64,000 bases of DNA from positions 124,001 through 188,000 of the forward strand of contig NZ_SLXN01000005.1 in the NCBI RefSeq assembly GCF_004345855.1, read 5' to 3'. Position numbers and translations under genes: made by a program. The notes under the pieces were generated by a model. It searched no databases, was not told where the DNA came from, and saw only the letters and a list, made by a program, of their open reading frames with translations. Below, one piece after another: positions 20,831 through 29,931 of the stretch. Position 1 is the first letter of the stretch. Every line of letters begins with the position of its first letter. This stretch comes from Sphingomonas sp. BK235. GTDB taxonomy: Bacteria > Pseudomonadota > Alphaproteobacteria > Sphingomonadales > Sphingomonadaceae.

Positions 20831-23800
20831 ATGAGCCTTGTTCGTATCATCGGGAATGTCGGGACGCGCGGGCGTAACGCCGCCGCCAACCAGGGCATCG
20901 CCACCGACGGTGGGATCGGCGAGACCATCCATGCCGAGAATGGCGGGATCGATCAGCGGCTGGTGCGCGCCGACGCGGTCGGCGGCGCGGGCGGGCGCGG
21001 CGGCAATGGCAGCGCCGCCGCATCCGGTGGCGACGGGGGTGCCGGCGGTGACGCCAGCGCGAGCGCCGCGGCCTATAGCGCGTCGCTCCGCGCGATCGAG
21101 GCGCAGGCCAATGCGACGGGCGGACGCGGCGGTGCCGCCGGCGCGCGCGGGGCGGACGGCGGCGCGGGCGGCGACGTCAGCGAGGTGAGCGCGGTGGCGG
21201 TGAGCGATCGCGTCGACGACCGCTCGCAGGTGGTCGCGCAGGCGATCGGCAGCGGCGGCGCGGGCGGGGCGGGCAATGGCGTCGGCCAGGCGGGCGGCGA
21301 CGGCGGCGCCGTCGCCACGGTCACCGCCAGCGCGTCGCTCGCCGGACCGGGCGTGGCCGACGCGGCGGCGCTGGCGATCGCGATCAACGCGGGCGGGGCC
21401 GGCGGCGCGGGGAGCAACGGCGCCGACGGCGGGCGCGGCGCCGACGCGACGATCGTCGACGCCGCTTATGCGGTGACCGACGGCGGCCAGTCGATCCGCG
21501 ACCAGCGCGCGATCGGCGGCGACGGCGGCAGCAGCGACACCGGGCGCGCGGGCGCGGGCGGCGACGCGCGCGCGACATTGGGCTTCGATGATTTCACCAA
21601 CGTGACGCAGAGCCGCGAGGCGATCGGCAGCGTCCTCGCGCAGGGTGGTGCGGGCGGCGCGCAGCTGGGCGACGGCATCGGCGGCGCGGGCGGCTCCGCC
21701 ACCACGGCGATGGCGATCACCGCCGCGGCGACGCGCAGCGGCACCTTCGCCTATGGCGGGCGCGGCGGTGACGGCGCGCGCGGCGGCGGGCAGGGCGGCG
21801 ACGCGGGCGCGGAGGTGATCGGCGAGGTCCGCGTCGGGCGCGCCGACCTCTTCGCCCCCAAGAACGTGGGCGCCGAGGCCTATGCCGGCGCCGGGGGCGA
21901 CAGCCTGGGCGCGGGCAACGGCGGCGTGGGCGGCGACGCGCGCGTCACCACCGCGCACATGACCTCCGACAGCTTCTATTCGTCCTCCGCCACCGCGATC
22001 AGCCGCGGCGGTGACGGCGGCGCGGGAACGGGCATCGGCTTCCACGGCGCCGACGGGCGCGACAGCGGTCAGGTGTTCGCCTCGGTGCGCGGCGCGGGCA
22101 GCAGCGTGCTCGCGCGCGCCGAGGCGCAGGCAGGCGACGGCGGCGCGGGCCGCGCCGGTGCGGACGCGGGCCATGGCGGTCGCGCGACGATCGAGGGTTC
22201 GGTGCTCGCCACCAACGACGGCGGCAATGTCCTGCTCGACACCAGCGCGATCGGCGGTGACGGCGGCGTGGCCGAGGGCGGCGGCGACGGCGGCGCGGGC
22301 GGCACCGCCCGCGCGGCGCTCGACTATGACACGCGGCTCTGGGCGCGCGACGCGACCGAGGCGAGCGTCACCACTGCCGCCTTCGCGGGCAGCGGCGGCG
22401 CGGCGAGCGGCGCGGGCGCGGCGGCCGGGGCCGGCGCGGCGGCGCAGGCGCAGGCGACCGGACGCAGCCACGTCGACGGCGGGGTGAGCGCCGACGCGCG
22501 CGGTGGCGCGGGCGGCGCGGCGATCGACGGCGCCACGGTGGCGGCGGGCGGCGCGGCGCACGCCACCGCGGTGTCGATCGCGGTCGACCGCAGCATCGCC
22601 AACGTCCGCGCCGACGGCGGCACCGGGGGCGCGAGCGACGCCGCGGGGCTGGCCGGCACGGGCGGGATCGCGAGCGGCACCGTCGCCGCGATCGGCGACC
22701 TGGCCAATGCCGCGATCGACCTCCACGGCGGTGACGGCGGCGAGGCGAGCGGCGCGGGCGCGCGCGGCGGCGACGGCGCCGCGATCGGCCTCGCGCGCGC
22801 GCAGGCGAGCGGCGTGACGCGCGCCGGCGCGGGCGTCACCGCCGGCGGCGGCTCGGGCGGCGATGGCTATGACGGCGCCGACGGCGGGCGCGGCGCCGCG
22901 ATCCATCTGGTCGACGCGGTCGCGGGCAGCAGCGTCGGCGGCGAGCTCGCGCTGACGCAGCGCGCGCAGGCGGGCGACGGCGGCGACAGCGTGGGCGGGC
23001 TCGCCGCCGACGGCGCCGACGCTTCCTCGACGCTCACCCATGACGCGCGCGCCGGCGCCGCGCTCGACACCGCGCTGACGATCGACGTCGAGGCGCGCGG
23101 CGGCGCCGGCGGCACGCAGTTCGGCGCGGGCGAGGCGGGCCGCGGCGGCGACGGCAGCGCGACCGCGACGCTGGGAGCCGACGCCGGCGTCGCGATCGAC
23201 GCGACCGTCACCGCCTGGGGCGGCTGGGGCGGTGGCGGCGCGGCGCCCGGCGCGGGCGGCGACGCGCGCGCGACGCTGGACGTGGAGGGCGGCGCGATCG
23301 ACGTGGCCACCGTCGCGATCGCGGGCGCGGGCACGATCCGCAGCGGCCTCGCCGAGGCGGTCACCGCGGTGAACGCCAGCGCGGGAAGCGCCGCGGCCAA
23401 CGCGCGCGCTGGGCTCGACGGCTCGGCGGTGAGCGTGCTCGGCGGCGCCGCGGTCTCGGTCGCGGGCGAGGCGCTGCTCGTCGCACGCGCACAGGCGGGG
23501 GACGCCGCCGCGCTCCAGCCCGATCGCGCCGCGGACGCTTATGCCATCGTCCACGGCGACATCACCGACGCCGCGCTGACGACGATCCTGCGCGACAATG
23601 ACGCGGTGCGCGGCGCCTTCGGCGACGACGTCGAGATCGCCTCCACCGCGCTGCTCGGCGGCGCCAAGGCGGCGGGCACGGGCGCGCAGACGATCACCAA
23701 CACCATGACGCTGGACATCACGCTCGCCGAGCTGGACGCGGTGGGGCGCAGCATGATCGGGCTGGTGGACGGCACCGTGTTGGGCGCCGGGTTCGACGAC

Positions 23801-24151
23801 CTGCGGCTGGACGTCGCGGTGGACGGGTTCGACACCGCCGCGCTCTACTCGCGCCGCTTCGACGACGAGGCCAGCGCCGACGCCTTCTTCGACGACGCGG
23901 CGATCGATCTCGGCGACCTCAGCGCCTATGACAATGGCTTCGGCGTGGTGACGATCAACGTCACGCTCACCACCACCGCGTCCGAACGCGGCGGCGGGTT
24001 CGCCGCGGCGCTGCTGTTCGGCGACATCGGCGGCGTGTCGGTCGAGGATCCGGGCGAGGGCCCGGTGTTCACCGCGGCGGAAGTGTTCGACGCCGATGCC
24101 AGTGCGGCGGGCTGGTCGACCGCTTATCAGCATGACTGGATGATCGCCTGA
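20831..24151 (+). CDS. Large glycine/alanine-rich repeat protein (PE-PGRS-like), function unknown
   Basis: A 1106-residue, acidic, very Gly/Ala/Asp-rich protein. From about residue 50 to 870 it is built of repeated GGxGGxG and GGDGGAGG units spaced by short Ala/Thr/Val stretches, like mycobacterial PGRS domains or other polyglycine folds. The last 230 residues are different: they are richer in Asp, Phe and Thr, for example TLDITLAELDAVG, and end in the hydrophobic YQHDWMIA. No N-terminal signal peptide or membrane segment is visible (start MSLVRIIGNVGTRG). If it is exported, a type I or type VI route would be needed, and neither is shown. GAGGAGG lies upstream of the ATG. The downstream neighbour is a regulatory operon and then the T6SS. 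Function unknown; structural or surface roles are guesses. Confidence 0.75.
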   Translation: MSLVRIIGNVGTRGRNAAANQGIATDGGIGETIHAENGGIDQRLVRADAVGGAGGRGGNGSAAASGGDGGAGGDASASAAAYSASLRAIEAQANATGGRGGAAGARGADGGAGGDVSEVSAVAVSDRVDDRSQVVAQAIGSGGAGGAGNGVGQAGGDGGAVATVTASASLAGPGVADAAALAIAINAGGAGGAGSNGADGGRGADATIVDAAYAVTDGGQSIRDQRAIGGDGGSSDTGRAGAGGDARATLGFDDFTNVTQSREAIGSVLAQGGAGGAQLGDGIGGAGGSATTAMAITAAATRSGTFAYGGRGGDGARGGGQGGDAGAEVIGEVRVGRADLFAPKNVGAEAYAGAGGDSLGAGNGGVGGDARVTTAHMTSDSFYSSSATAISRGGDGGAGTGIGFHGADGRDSGQVFASVRGAGSSVLARAEAQAGDGGAGRAGADAGHGGRATIEGSVLATNDGGNVLLDTSAIGGDGGVAEGGGDGGAGGTARAALDYDTRLWARDATEASVTTAAFAGSGGAASGAGAAAGAGAAAQAQATGRSHVDGGVSADARGGAGGAAIDGATVAAGGAAHATAVSIAVDRSIANVRADGGTGGASDAAGLAGTGGIASGTVAAIGDLANAAIDLHGGDGGEASGAGARGGDGAAIGLARAQASGVTRAGAGVTAGGGSGGDGYDGADGGRGAAIHLVDAVAGSSVGGELALTQRAQAGDGGDSVGGLAADGADASSTLTHDARAGAALDTALTIDVEARGGAGGTQFGAGEAGRGGDGSATATLGADAGVAIDATVTAWGGWGGGGAAPGAGGDARATLDVEGGAIDVATVAIAGAGTIRSGLAEAVTAVNASAGSAAANARAGLDGSAVSVLGGAAVSVAGEALLVARAQAGDAAALQPDRAADAYAIVHGDITDAALTTILRDNDAVRGAFGDDVEIASTALLGGAKAAGTGAQTITNTMTLDITLAELDAVGRSMIGLVDGTVLGAGFDDLRLDVAVDGFDTAALYSRRFDDEASADAFFDDAAIDLGDLSAYDNGFGVVTINVTLTTTASERGGGFAAALLFGDIGGVSVEDPGEGPVFTAAEVFDADASAAGWSTAYQHDWMIA

Positions 24152-24350
24152 GCGGCCGAGTCGGCGGGGCGACGCGCGTCCCGCCGGCGCGCGGCGCGGT
24201 GTCGCGCAGCGGCTTCGTCGCGAGCCAGCCTCGGCCGGTCGCCTAGCGACATCAAACCGTTACCAATGTCACACGACGGCATTTTTGGTTCCGGTTGCGC
24301 GACATTAAGTGAAACACGACGCCCGTGCGAGGGCGATCGGGAGGGTTGCC

Positions 24351-25103
24351 GTGACCTATATTGATACAAACGAGTTCGCGACTCATACCAAGGCCGCGCG
24401 CATTCTGGTGGTGGACGACGATCCCGCGATGCAGCGGATGATCGTCGGCTATCTGATCGAACACGGGCTGCGCGCCGCCGCGGTGGGCGGGCGCAAGGGC
24501 CTGTTCCACGCGCTGTCGGTGCGCGAGCCCGATCTGGTGGTGCTCGACCTCCACCTCGGCGAGGACGACGGGCTGGAGATCCTGCGCGAGCTGCGCGCCA
24601 AGAGCGTCGTCCCCGTGATCCTGGTCACCGGCAACCGCCGCGAGGAGATCGACCGCGTGCTCGGGCTGGAGCTGGGCGCGGACGATTATCTCACCAAGCC
24701 GTTCGGGCTGCGCGAGCTGCTCGCGCGCGTCCGCGCCACGCTGCGCCGCCGCACGATGGACCGGATGAGCCCGGCGCGGCCGCACGAATGCACCTTCCGC
24801 TTCGCCGGCTGGTCGTTCGACCAGCGCCGCCGCGAGTTGACCTCGCCGACGCGCGAGACCGTGGCGCTGACCAAGGGCGAGTTCGCGCTGCTCAGCGCCT
24901 TCGTGCAGGCGCCGCACCGCGCGCTGTCGCGCGAGCATCTGCTCCAGGCGACGCGCGTCCACGAGGACGTCTATGATCGCAGCATCGACGTCCAGATCCT
25001 TCGCCTGCGCCGCAAGCTGGAGGAGACGCCGAGCGCGCCGCGCTTCATCCGCACCGAGCGCGGCGTGGGCTATAAGTTCGACGTCGACGTCGAGATGGTA
25101 TGA
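24351..25103 (+). CDS. OmpR-family response regulator
   Basis: A 250-residue two-component regulator has an N-terminal receiver domain with the acidic cluster VVDDDP, the phospho-acceptor aspartate at about residue 66 (VVLDLHLGEDD), the threonine LVTGNRR and the lysine of LTKPFG. A winged-helix DNA-binding domain of OmpR/PhoB type follows (about 155-245; LTKGEFALLSAF, RSIDVQILRLRRKLE, FIRTERGVGYKFD). The GTG at 24351 is chosen because GGGAGG lies 6 bp before it; an in-frame GTG 42 bp earlier is less supported. The gene overlaps the next one by 4 bp. Its partner is presumably the hybrid kinase two genes downstream. Confidence 0.9.
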   Translation: MTYIDTNEFATHTKAARILVVDDDPAMQRMIVGYLIEHGLRAAAVGGRKGLFHALSVREPDLVVLDLHLGEDDGLEILRELRAKSVVPVILVTGNRREEIDRVLGLELGADDYLTKPFGLRELLARVRATLRRRTMDRMSPARPHECTFRFAGWSFDQRRRELTSPTRETVALTKGEFALLSAFVQAPHRALSREHLLQATRVHEDVYDRSIDVQILRLRRKLEETPSAPRFIRTERGVGYKFDVDVEMV

Positions 25104-26053
25104 GCCGAGCCGCGGCGGCGGTCGCGCTGGCCGCGCTGTCGCTCGCGGGGGCCGCCGCGCTGGCGCGCGCGCAGCCCGGCGAGTCGCCGCACGCGCGCCA
25201 CGCGCTCTCGCCGCTGCCGCGCCCGCCCGCGGGTGACGCGCGCAAGATCGCGCTGGGGCGCGACCTGTTCGCCGACCGGCGGCTGTCGCGCTCGGGGCGG
25301 CTCGCCTGCGCCTCGTGCCACGATCTCGCCAGCAACGGCGCCTCGCGGTTGGCGCGCGACCGCGGCGAACGCGGCGCGCTCGCGTTCAACACGCCGACCG
25401 TGTTCAACAGCGGCCTCAACTACCGGCTCGGCTGGCAGGGGCGGTTCCACGGCCTGGGCGACATGACGCTGGCGACGCTGCGCAGCGATCAACTGATGGG
25501 CGGCGGCGCCTCGGCGCGCCGGCTCGCCGCCGATGCCGCGCTACAGCGCCGGTTCCGCGCGATCTACGGCGCCGCGCCCGACGATCGCGCGGCGGCCGAC
25601 GCGATCGCGGCCTTTGTCGTGACGCTCGTCACCCCCGACGCGCCGTTCGACCGCTGGCTGCGCGGCGACGGCGCCGCGCTGACGCCCCAGCAGGTTCGCG
25701 GCTATACGCGCTTCAAGGTGCTGGGCTGCGCGAGCTGTCACCAGGGCGCCAATGTCGGGGGCAATCTGTTTCAGCGGCGCGGCATCTTCCATCCCCTCGG
25801 CGACGCGACGCCGCGCTACCTGCGCGTGCCGAGCCTGCGCAACGTCGGCGTCACCGCGCCCTATTTCCACGACGGCAGCGTCGCCACCGTGCCCGAGGCG
25901 ATCCGCCAGATGGCGCGCGCGCAGCTCGACCTCACGATCGGGCGCCGCGACGTCGCCGATATCAGCGCCTTCCTCGATTCGCTCACCGGCCGATACAAAG
26001 GGCGTCCGCTTCGCGCGCCCGCCGCTCCCGCCCCGCCGGCGCCGCGGCGATGA
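25100..26053 (+). CDS. Di-haem cytochrome c peroxidase-like protein (MauG/CCP family)
   Basis: A 317-residue exported protein starts with a signal peptide (AAAVALAALSLAGAAALARA). Two c-type haem sites are visible: CASCH near residues 70-74 and CASCH near 210-214. Between and after them are the family features ALGRDLFADRRLS, FNTPTVFNSGLNYRLGWQGR, VPSLRNVGVTAPYFHDGSV and the C-terminal DVADISAFLDSLTG. Such proteins reduce hydrogen peroxide with electrons from c-type cytochromes or act as MauG-type oxidases. The gene is sandwiched between a response regulator and a sensor kinase with 4-bp overlaps on both sides. That suggests it is an intrinsic part of the signalling unit, perhaps sensing peroxide or redox state (inference). 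Confidence 0.85.
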   Translation: MSRAAAAVALAALSLAGAAALARAQPGESPHARHALSPLPRPPAGDARKIALGRDLFADRRLSRSGRLACASCHDLASNGASRLARDRGERGALAFNTPTVFNSGLNYRLGWQGRFHGLGDMTLATLRSDQLMGGGASARRLAADAALQRRFRAIYGAAPDDRAAADAIAAFVVTLVTPDAPFDRWLRGDGAALTPQQVRGYTRFKVLGCASCHQGANVGGNLFQRRGIFHPLGDATPRYLRVPSLRNVGVTAPYFHDGSVATVPEAIRQMARAQLDLTIGRRDVADISAFLDSLTGRYKGRPLRAPAAPAPPAPRR

Positions 26054-28431
26054 TGCTGGTCGCGCTGCGCTGTGCCACGATGCTCGCCTTCGTCGCCAGC
26101 ATCGTGCTGGGCGCCGCCAGTCTCAGCAACCTCAGCGAGAACCGCCGCTGGGTGGTCGACGCGAGCAACGCGGCGATGGCCTATTCGCTGGCCGAGCGCG
26201 CGCTCCAGCTCGATCTGCTCAACGCGCGCGCGGGGATCCTGCGCAACTACGACCCGATCAACGCCGATCTCGCCGCCGAGCGGCGCAGCTTCGCCGACCT
26301 CCAGCGGCTGCCGCTGCGCCCGCGCGCGCGCCGCCTGCTGGCGCAGCTGATGACGGTGGCCGCGCGACAGGCGCAGCTGGTGGAACAGTTCAAGAGCGAC
26401 AACGCGCTGTTGCAGAACTCGCTGACCCGCTTCGCCGCGGAGGGCAGCGCGATGGCGGAGGGGCATGACGTGCTGTCGTCGCGCATCTTCAAGCTGACGC
26501 TCGACACCAGCCCGCCTACGGTGGCCGAGGCCGCCGCGGCGCTGCGCCGCGCGCCGCCCGCGCGCGAGGGCACGCCCGCGGCGCAGCTCGTCGCGCACGC
26601 GCGGCTGCTGGTGCGGATCCTGCCGCAGATCGACGGCTTGCTCCACCAGATCCGCGCGATGCAGATGGAGCGTCGCATCGGCGCGCTCGAGCAGGAGCTG
26701 CGGGCCGAGACCCGTCGCCGCGCCGAGGCGGCGCGCCACCTCCAGATCGCGCTGGCGGCGACGATCATCGTGCTGATCGCCAGCGTGGTGGCGCTGATCA
26801 TCGAGCAGCGGCTGCGCACCCGCGAGCTGCGCGCGCAGGCGGTCAACGAGCGGCTCAGCGCCGCGATCGCGGTGCCGTTGATCGACACTGGTCCCGCCGA
26901 CTTCATCGCGCGGGTGCAGGACGCGGTGGCGCGGCTGGCGCAGCATATCGGCGCGCGGCGGCTCCAGCTCGTCATCCCCGGCCAGCCTGACGTGGCGCAT
27001 TTCTCCTGGCCCGACGCGCAGGTCGACCCCGGCTGGCTGCGCACGCTGGCGAGCGCCGCCGAGGCCGACGGCGCGTGGGACGGCGACCGGCTGTTCGCCT
27101 CGCTCGACGCGCGCGGTGTGCGCCGCCACCTGCGCCGCGCGATGGTGTTGACCGACACCGCCGACCTGGTGCTGCTGCGCACCGCGCAGCCGCATCGCGT
27201 GATGCTGGGCTTCGAGCCCGAGAAGCTCGCGGTGGCGCAGCGGCGCGACTATCTGGCGGGGCTCCAGTCCGCCATCGTCGCGATCGCGCATGGCGCGCGG
27301 CGCGAGGCGATGCAGCGCGAGCGCGCGCGGCTCGAACGCACGCTGGCGCGCGCGCGCCGGATGGAGGCGATCGGCGCGATGGCGAGCGGGGTCGCGCACA
27401 ATTTCAACAATATCATCGCGGCGATCGGCGGCTTCGCCGAGATGGGGCAGGAACGCAGCGCGCCCGGCTCAGCGGCGCGCTACCGCTTCGACGAGATCCG
27501 CGACGCGGTGGAGCGCGCGCGCGAGCTGGTCGACGATATCCTCAACTTCGCCAAACAGGGCCGCTCCGCCAAGCGCCCGCTCAACCTGGTCGAGGTGCTC
27601 GATCAGGCGGTGCGGCTGCTGCTCGCGGTGGCGCGCGACGAGGCGGCGTTCCGGCTCGTCGCGGTCGACCGGCGGCTCCCCGTGTTCGGCGCGGCGGGCG
27701 AGCTCCAGCAGGTGATCCTCAACATCTGCCGCAACGCCGCGCAGGCGAGCGACGGGCGCGCGGTGACGATCGAGGCGCGGCGCACGACGCTGGCCGCCGA
27801 GACGCATCTGAGCCACGGCAGCCTCGCCGCGGGTGGCTATGTCGTGGTGGCGGTGAGCGACAGCGGGCCGGGCGTGTCCGAGAGCGTGCGGCGTCGGCTG
27901 TTCGACCCCTTCTTCACCAGCAAGGCGGGGGGCACCGGGCTGGGCCTGTCGACCGCCTGGGAGATCGTGCAGGACCATGGCGGCACGATCGACGTGCAGA
28001 GCGGCGACGCGGGCGGCGCGCGGTTCAGCGTGTGGTTGCCGGTGATGCGCGTCGACCCCGGCGCGCCGGTGGTGGGGGACGGCGCGCGCGTGCTGTTGCT
28101 GACCGAGCCCGACCAGCTCGCCGCCGAGGAGGAGCTGCTCGCCGAGATCGGGTTCGAGCCGCTCGGCTTCGCGCTGGCGACCGATCCCGCGGTGCTGCAC
28201 GAGGTGATCGGCAGCTGCGACGCGGTGGTGGTGGCCGCACGCGACGCCCCGCGCGCCGCCGCTTCGGTGGCGGCGTTGGGCGCGGCGCTGGGCGACCGGC
28301 AGCTGCTGGTCGCCACCGTGGGCGCGATCCCCGCGGGCGCGACGCCGCTGCGCTACCCGCTGCGCGCCGACGAGCTGGCGCCGCTGCTGATGGGGATGAA
28401 CGACGCGCGCGAGACCGCGGCCGCCGACTGA
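26050..28431 (+). CDS. VirA-like hybrid sensor histidine kinase
   Basis: The 793-residue protein has an N-terminal transmembrane helix (about 5-27) and a long periplasmic helical region. This region carries the VirA-like stretch ARAGILRNYDPINADL near residue 60, typical of the DAHL type of sensor domain. A second transmembrane helix lies at about 235-257. A GAF-like linker, a HisKA domain with the phospho-acceptor His450 (ASGVAHNFNNIIAAI), and a HATPase domain follow (N box ILNICRNAAQAS, G boxes SDSGPGVSE and GGTGLGLSTAWEI). The C-terminal 110 residues look like a receiver domain that has lost the phosphorylatable Asp (VVVAARDAP). The frame is open further upstream, but that is antisense-frame read-through of the peroxidase gene; the true start overlaps the peroxidase stop by 4 bp (ATGA). 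The signal is unknown. Confidence 0.85.
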   Translation: MMLVALRCATMLAFVASIVLGAASLSNLSENRRWVVDASNAAMAYSLAERALQLDLLNARAGILRNYDPINADLAAERRSFADLQRLPLRPRARRLLAQLMTVAARQAQLVEQFKSDNALLQNSLTRFAAEGSAMAEGHDVLSSRIFKLTLDTSPPTVAEAAAALRRAPPAREGTPAAQLVAHARLLVRILPQIDGLLHQIRAMQMERRIGALEQELRAETRRRAEAARHLQIALAATIIVLIASVVALIIEQRLRTRELRAQAVNERLSAAIAVPLIDTGPADFIARVQDAVARLAQHIGARRLQLVIPGQPDVAHFSWPDAQVDPGWLRTLASAAEADGAWDGDRLFASLDARGVRRHLRRAMVLTDTADLVLLRTAQPHRVMLGFEPEKLAVAQRRDYLAGLQSAIVAIAHGARREAMQRERARLERTLARARRMEAIGAMASGVAHNFNNIIAAIGGFAEMGQERSAPGSAARYRFDEIRDAVERARELVDDILNFAKQGRSAKRPLNLVEVLDQAVRLLLAVARDEAAFRLVAVDRRLPVFGAAGELQQVILNICRNAAQASDGRAVTIEARRTTLAAETHLSHGSLAAGGYVVVAVSDSGPGVSESVRRRLFDPFFTSKAGGTGLGLSTAWEIVQDHGGTIDVQSGDAGGARFSVWLPVMRVDPGAPVVGDGARVLLLTEPDQLAAEEELLAEIGFEPLGFALATDPAVLHEVIGSCDAVVVAARDAPRAAASVAALGAALGDRQLLVATVGAIPAGATPLRYPLRADELAPLLMGMNDARETAAAD

Positions 28432-28587
28432 GCGGGGGCGGGGTTACAGGCGTAGCGCGACCGCGCCGCCGCGACACCGCGCTGACATGCGCGCCCGTGT
28501 ACGGCGCGGGTTCCGCTGGATATCGATCGGAGCCGCCGATGCCCGGGCCGTCGCCCACCCCGTTCCTGCTCGCGGACGCGCGCGGCG

Positions 28588-29931
28588 ATGCTCGCTGAGG
28601 GGCGCGTCGCCTGGCGCGAGGGGCTGTTCCTGCGCCAGCAGCATTTCCAGCAGCAGGACCGCCATCTCGACGCGCTGCTCGGCGCGCGCGCGCGCACCGC
28701 GCGCCCCTATCCCTGGGGCGTCACCGAGCTGGTGGTGAACCAGGATCTCGCCGCGCTCGGCAAGTTCGGGGTGGAGCGGCTCGCCGGCGTGCTGCCCGAT
28801 GGCATGCCCTTCGCGATCCCGGGCGACCTGCCCCCGCCCGCGCCGATCGACCTGCCCGCGACGACGCGCGACGCGGTGGTGCATCTGACGCTGCCCGCGC
28901 ATCAGCCCGGCGCGGTCGCCTATCGCGTCGCGGGCGAGCCGGGCGCGGCGGAGGCACGCTTCCTGGTCGAGGTGGCCGAGGTGCCCGACGTCTTCGCCGA
29001 GGAGCGCGCGCGCGAGCCGGTCGAGATCGCGCGCCCCAACCTCGCCTTCGGGGTGACGCGCGACCAGACCTACGGCCGCGTGCTGCTCGGGCTGGCGCGC
29101 GTGCGCGAGACGAACAACGGCGCGCTGGTGTTCGACGACCGCTATGTGCCGCCCGCGATCGATGTCGCGGCGAGCCCGCGGCTCACCGGCTTCCTCGCCG
29201 ACATCCTCGGCCGCGCCGAGCAGCGGATCGACGAGCTCGCGCTGCGCGCGGTCGAGGCGGCCGACGCGGGCACCGAGACGATCGCCAATTTCCTGCTGCT
29301 CCAGACGCTCAACCGCTGCCAGGCGCAGCTCGCGCATCTCGCCGCGCTGCCGATGCTCCATCCCGAGCGGCTGTACGAGGCGCTGCTCGCACTCGCGGGC
29401 GAGCTGGCGACGCTGACCAGCGCCGAGCGCCGCCCGGGCGCGCTGCCGCGCTACGCGCACGACCGGCTCCAGCAATGTTTCGAGCCGGTGGTGGAGCGGA
29501 TCCAGGTCGCGCTGTCGGCGATCTACGACCGCGCCGCGACGATGCTGCCGCTGGTGGAGGCAGCGCCCGGCGCCTATACCGCGCGGATCGCAGACCCGGC
29601 GTTGCTGGGTTCCTCCTACCTGTTCCTCGCCGCGAGCGCGCGCGCCCCGCTCGACGAGGTGCGCGCGCGCTTTCCCTCGGTGGCCAAGATCGGGCCGGTG
29701 CAGAAGATGCGCCAGATCGTCGACAGCGCGCTCGCCGGGGTGCCGCTGCGCCACGCGCCGACCCCGCCGCCGCAGATCCGCGCCATCCCGGGCTATGTCT
29801 ATTTCGAGCTGGACCGCTCGTCGGAGCAATGGGCCGCGCTCGCCGACGCGCCCGCGCTGGGGCTTCACGTCGCGGGGGACTGGCCCGAGCTGCGGCTCGA
29901 GCTCTGGTGCGTGCGGCGGGCGGCGCGGTGA
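28588..29931 (+). CDS. tssK: Type VI secretion baseplate protein TssK
   Basis: TssK connects the T6SS baseplate to the membrane complex. The 447-residue protein has the family start VAWREGLFLRQQHFQQQDR and the C-terminal IPGYVYFELDRSSEQWAAL signature. The N-terminal shoulder domain, helical middle and C-terminal head (about 315-447) are as expected for length. It is the first gene of the secretion operon. The ATG follows GGCGATG with only a poor ribosome site. A tiny 19-codon frame overlaps its start and is not treated as a gene. The stop overlaps the tssL start by GTGA. Confidence 0.93.
   Translation: MLAEGRVAWREGLFLRQQHFQQQDRHLDALLGARARTARPYPWGVTELVVNQDLAALGKFGVERLAGVLPDGMPFAIPGDLPPPAPIDLPATTRDAVVHLTLPAHQPGAVAYRVAGEPGAAEARFLVEVAEVPDVFAEERAREPVEIARPNLAFGVTRDQTYGRVLLGLARVRETNNGALVFDDRYVPPAIDVAASPRLTGFLADILGRAEQRIDELALRAVEAADAGTETIANFLLLQTLNRCQAQLAHLAALPMLHPERLYEALLALAGELATLTSAERRPGALPRYAHDRLQQCFEPVVERIQVALSAIYDRAATMLPLVEAAPGAYTARIADPALLGSSYLFLAASARAPLDEVRARFPSVAKIGPVQKMRQIVDSALAGVPLRHAPTPPPQIRAIPGYVYFELDRSSEQWAALADAPALGLHVAGDWPELRLELWCVRRAAR

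Noticed and set aside
20321..24133. Very long minus-strand open frame (over 1200 codons) opposite the glycine-rich gene
   Set aside because: It is the complementary frame of GC-rich repeat DNA, where stop codons are rare. Its translation is Arg/Ala low complexity with no start context, while the plus frame has a ribosome site and a plausible protein.
25315..26049. Upstream extension of the sensor kinase reading frame
   Set aside because: It translates the peroxidase gene in the wrong frame; the kinase begins at the ATGA overlap and a transmembrane helix.
28539..28598. 19-codon open frame beginning MPGPSPTPF just before tssK
   Set aside because: A weak CGGAG site precedes it, but it overlaps the tssK start, is too short to judge and has no recognisable motif. 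A leader peptide cannot be excluded.
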